Source of the DNA: Paramarasmius palmivorus
Lineage: Eukaryota; Basidiomycota; Agaricomycetes; Agaricales; Marasmiaceae
NCBI GenBank assembly: GCA_037176845.1
Contig: JAYKXP010000177.1
Span: 23,724-87,723, forward strand
Reading direction: 5' to 3'
DNA: 64,000 bases
Part shown: piece after piece, positions 61,382 to 64,000 of the stretch
Layout: each line of letters opens with the position of its first letter
Numbering within the stretch: position 1 is the stretch's first letter
Position numbers and translations under genes: made by a program
The notes under the pieces: generated by a model
Told to the model about the DNA's origin: nothing
Seen by the model: the letters and a program-made list of their open reading frames with translations, nothing else
The model's database searches: none

Positions 61382-63762
61382 TTATGACCTTTTTCTCGTG
61401 GTTTTCGACTGTATCTTTGGCTTCGGCTGCGTCTTCGGCATCTTCCCAGAACGCTCACAGTGCTCAAGTCGTGCGCGTGAATTATCGAGGGCACCTCCAT
61501 CCAATGCGCTTCTCCAACTCTTACCCTGAGCTCGCCATGTCGGTATGGGAATCCGTGAATGGCGTACCTCGCCGACAAGGTAAGAGTGCTTCTGGTGAGG
61601 GACTGAGAGACGACCACGTAATGGAGTATTGACTCCTGGTTGAACCTTGACCTTGGAATGCGATGTCGCCACGGGGATGCGTGAAGGCTTCGGCGTGGAT
61701 GTGGTAAGCGGAGGCTGAGGGATTGCGACTGTTTCTGTGGAGTGAGATGGTGGAATTGCCAGAGAACGTAAACGGAACACTGACCTTCAACCGCTGGAGG
61801 TGTATCAAGTTCTTCTGGCATGCTTTGGTTGTCGGAAGTAGACGAGTTCTCTGTGAATCATAAATTAACAACGTACCAACGACTGTGAGGAGATTGTGAG
61901 ACTCACCTTGAACTTCTTCAAACCGACTTGCCGCTGCCTCGTTATCGATGAGGATATCCAACTCCGGATATCCACAGCTTCGAGCAAAATCGATAGTGGC
62001 AGGGTCGAAGCTGCGAGCGACTTGCCAGTTGCGGATGGCAGCGTAGACATGGCTTGACCATGTAAACACTTCTGGCTCATACAAGAACTCTGCATGTGTA
62101 TTCAGCTCTGGAACTCCCCATCGCCTACATTCCTCCTCCGTCATCTCAGATCGCCCATTCTTGTCAAGAGACCAGAAGTGGGTTCTGTTTTTCCGCCATG
62201 ACTTGATTTCGGCCAACGTCATAGGGAGAGGGTAGATGAAGAGGTAGATGGGCGGGGGTGTTTCAAATGTAAGGTGTCTTTGTTGATTCAAGGAGCTTGA
62301 TAATGTTAATTGGATATTGTAAAAGAAAGATGGGGCAACTATAACTATACAAAGGAAGAAGGATGAGTCCAATCGTCGACATGGTAAAGGGAGAGTACAT
62401 ACAGCATTGTTCTTCTGTTCCCGACATCCTGCAGACATCAATGATCCTTGAGCTTTGTGACAACCAACTCCTCTGAATTTTGCGCCAGTCAAAGTGAAAA
62501 CAAGCATTGACATCTGGACCGTCTAGCTCAAAACTTTAGAAATCAGCACCCAAAACTGAACCATTACGCCCACGCTCACTCACCGAATCAGCCCATCATC
62601 CAATACCGTTTTATCCACCAACCCTTCTGTCCTGCTCCAACTCGCTATTTCCCACAATGCCCCACCATCCCGCCACCTCGCAACAGCCTCCAGCAAAGGG
62701 GAGTATACAGTATCAATGCGGAGCCCATCGAGGGGTTCCGAGGTGTTTTCCGGTGGGATGTTGAGCGCTCCTTCACGAAAAAGGCTTTTGTGCGGTGAAC
62801 TTGAGGAATGAAACCGTGCACATTCCACAATGAGACGGTCCATCGTCATTGAAGGGAATTGAAGGAAGAATTGAAAGGAGGTGTCGTGTTGTAGCATCTC
62901 TGCTGAGGGTGGGATAGGAATTCCATCGGGGTTTTCAGCGTATCTGATTTCAAAATCAGGCCCATCGGGTCCCTTGATCAGACCCCCTCTTGCGTTTAAC
63001 CACATCTCCGAGGCATGGCAATCCAATTCCAACTAAAAGAACAGCGTGTTAGCTTTGCGGGCACAGGAAACACCAACTTAAGGACGGGCCCGCAACAACT
63101 GAACATATAGATCCCCCCAAAACGAGTGTGTGTAGAAATGGCCAAGGGGAACGAGCTCTATCGCGCCACTTGATCAGTATATGGCATTGCTGAAGGCGGA
63201 GGAGGTCTCACCGTCGTGGAAGATCAAAAACGGGACGTTGGATCGGTTCAGGCCGTAGAGTTGCCATGCGTCGGGGGACCTAGCTGGTTGTCAGTGAAGT
63301 TGGTGGGCGGGGAAGGCGGTAACGAACCTGTTTTGTGAAAAGTGACGGAAATCTGCCTCCCAGAACTCTCGTGCCTCCGGGCCTTTGTATTCGATAGCGG
63401 TACACTTGGATTTCTCCTTCACCAATTCGACACTGTAGACTGTTTTCTGGGCCCTTTGACGTGCAACGCATCGACAGTTCCAGAACGACTCGGAACATTG
63501 ACAATAACTGAAGACATTATTGCGATGAACCTCTTTCAAAAGGTAGAGGTCCCCTTTCTTCAAGCGTTCAAACTATCATTTTCATGTTCAGCTCATGAAT
63601 ATAGATCACTGTAGGAGCACGTACCTCGTCGTATTCTGTAGGCTCATCATCTGCCCGTGAGCTGATATGAACGACTTCTGCTGTGACATTGACCTGATCA
63701 CGCGATACGTTGTTGAAAGCTTGACCGGTAAAGGTGAGATGTGAGGCGTTGTTGAAGGCCAT
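61382..63762 (-). CDS. Basidiomycete orphan-family protein (NRSxVPxLIF... / FWSLDKxG type)
   Basis: ATG 63762 begins MAFNNASHLTFTGQAFNNVS. Following exons give KGDLYLLKEVHRNNVFSYCQ, IEYKGPEAREFWEADFRHFS, then SPDAWQLYGLNRSNVPFLIF, IELVPLGHFYTHSFWGDLYV, LELDCHASEMWLNARGGLIK, FELDGPDVNACFHFDWRKIQ, RSWLSQSSRIIDVCRM, and, after an intron, PPPIYLFIYPLPMTLAEIKS, NRTHFWSLDKNGRSEMTEEE and ATIDFARSCGYPELDILI. The order of motifs matches a large family I know only from mushroom genomes, function unknown. The C-terminus beyond about 61.9 kb is a basic, Ser/Pro-rich extension ending KTTRKRS. The phase of the intron near 62.25-62.45 kb is uncertain; otherwise the gene looks intact. Confidence 0.65.
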
Positions 63763-64000
63763 TATTGGCGAGGGAGGACTAGGGCTGAGGGGTGTGGTGG
63801 TGGTAGTTGAACAGTAGGAGAGGTCGTGGAGTGCACGAGGCATACGACAGGTTTATAGCTGTTGGGCGCACGATGTGATGGACAGATGAAATGGCCGGTG
63901 ATCTCCAGAGGGCGTTAGTGTGAATGCTGTAGTAGGCGCTGGTTTTCCTGTACGTGCCTTGGAGCCTGCGGAAAGTTGAGTGGGATTGAGCGACTGTATG

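Noticed and set aside
60897..61529. 210-codon plus-strand frame
   Set aside because: No domain, odd composition, and it overlaps spliced exons of the better-supported minus-strand gene.

Overview
The window looks like nuclear DNA of a mushroom-forming basidiomycete (Agaricomycetes). Genes are dense, on both strands, and cut by many 45-65 nt GT...AG introns. The recognisable families fit such a genome: F-box/leucine-rich proteins, a MYND-finger protein, a highly reducing polyketide synthase piece, a DDX41-type RNA helicase, a GH2 beta-mannosidase piece and a Helitron. I see no rRNA or tRNA gene.

Left part (1-20.4 kb) is rich in gene fragments. A truncated, frameshifted MFS transporter (1-1328) is followed by an F-box protein with a one-base frameshift (1565-3971). 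Then comes a head-to-tail mosaic on the + strand: the 5' two-thirds of a DDX41 helicase with two nonsense codons (4558-6286), the catalytic middle of a beta-mannosidase with introns kept (6326-7338), and a leucine-rich F-box-like C-terminus fused in frame to it (7339-8293). A Zn2Cys6-like nuclear protein (8491-10109), two more F-box/LRR-like genes on the minus strand, a roughly 36-bp-period semi-palindromic array (13.32-13.82 kb), a small conserved gene, the 3' half of a polyketide synthase (14857-17914) and a decayed DDE integrase (18817-20377) follow.

20973-28757 is one uninterrupted 2594-codon Helitron Rep-helicase on the minus strand, with a ubiquitin-protease-like cysteine peptidase domain at its C-terminus. 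Such rolling-circle elements are known to capture gene pieces with their introns, which could explain the mosaic to its left, although I could not fix the element's ends.

28.8-55.7 kb is an island of fast-evolving genes, mostly without known function: a small secreted eight-cysteine protein, a large orphan gene, a microexon-rich nuclear-type gene, and a run of small families. Local duplication is visible: a paralogous pair (47.5 and 50.0 kb) with a shared intron position, two genes ending in the same kind of zinc ribbon (51.9 and 55.1 kb), and a shared C-terminal domain (37.5 and 42.7 kb). F-box (two), BTB-like and MYND proteins sit among them, suggesting protein-degradation or regulatory adaptors.

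55.7-59.4 kb holds nothing I can support. The right end carries a TPR-like, tail-anchored protein gene (59380-60792) and a complete member of a basidiomycete orphan family (61382-63762, minus). Several genes are interrupted by single-base homopolymer shifts, so either decay or residual sequencing error must be kept in mind.
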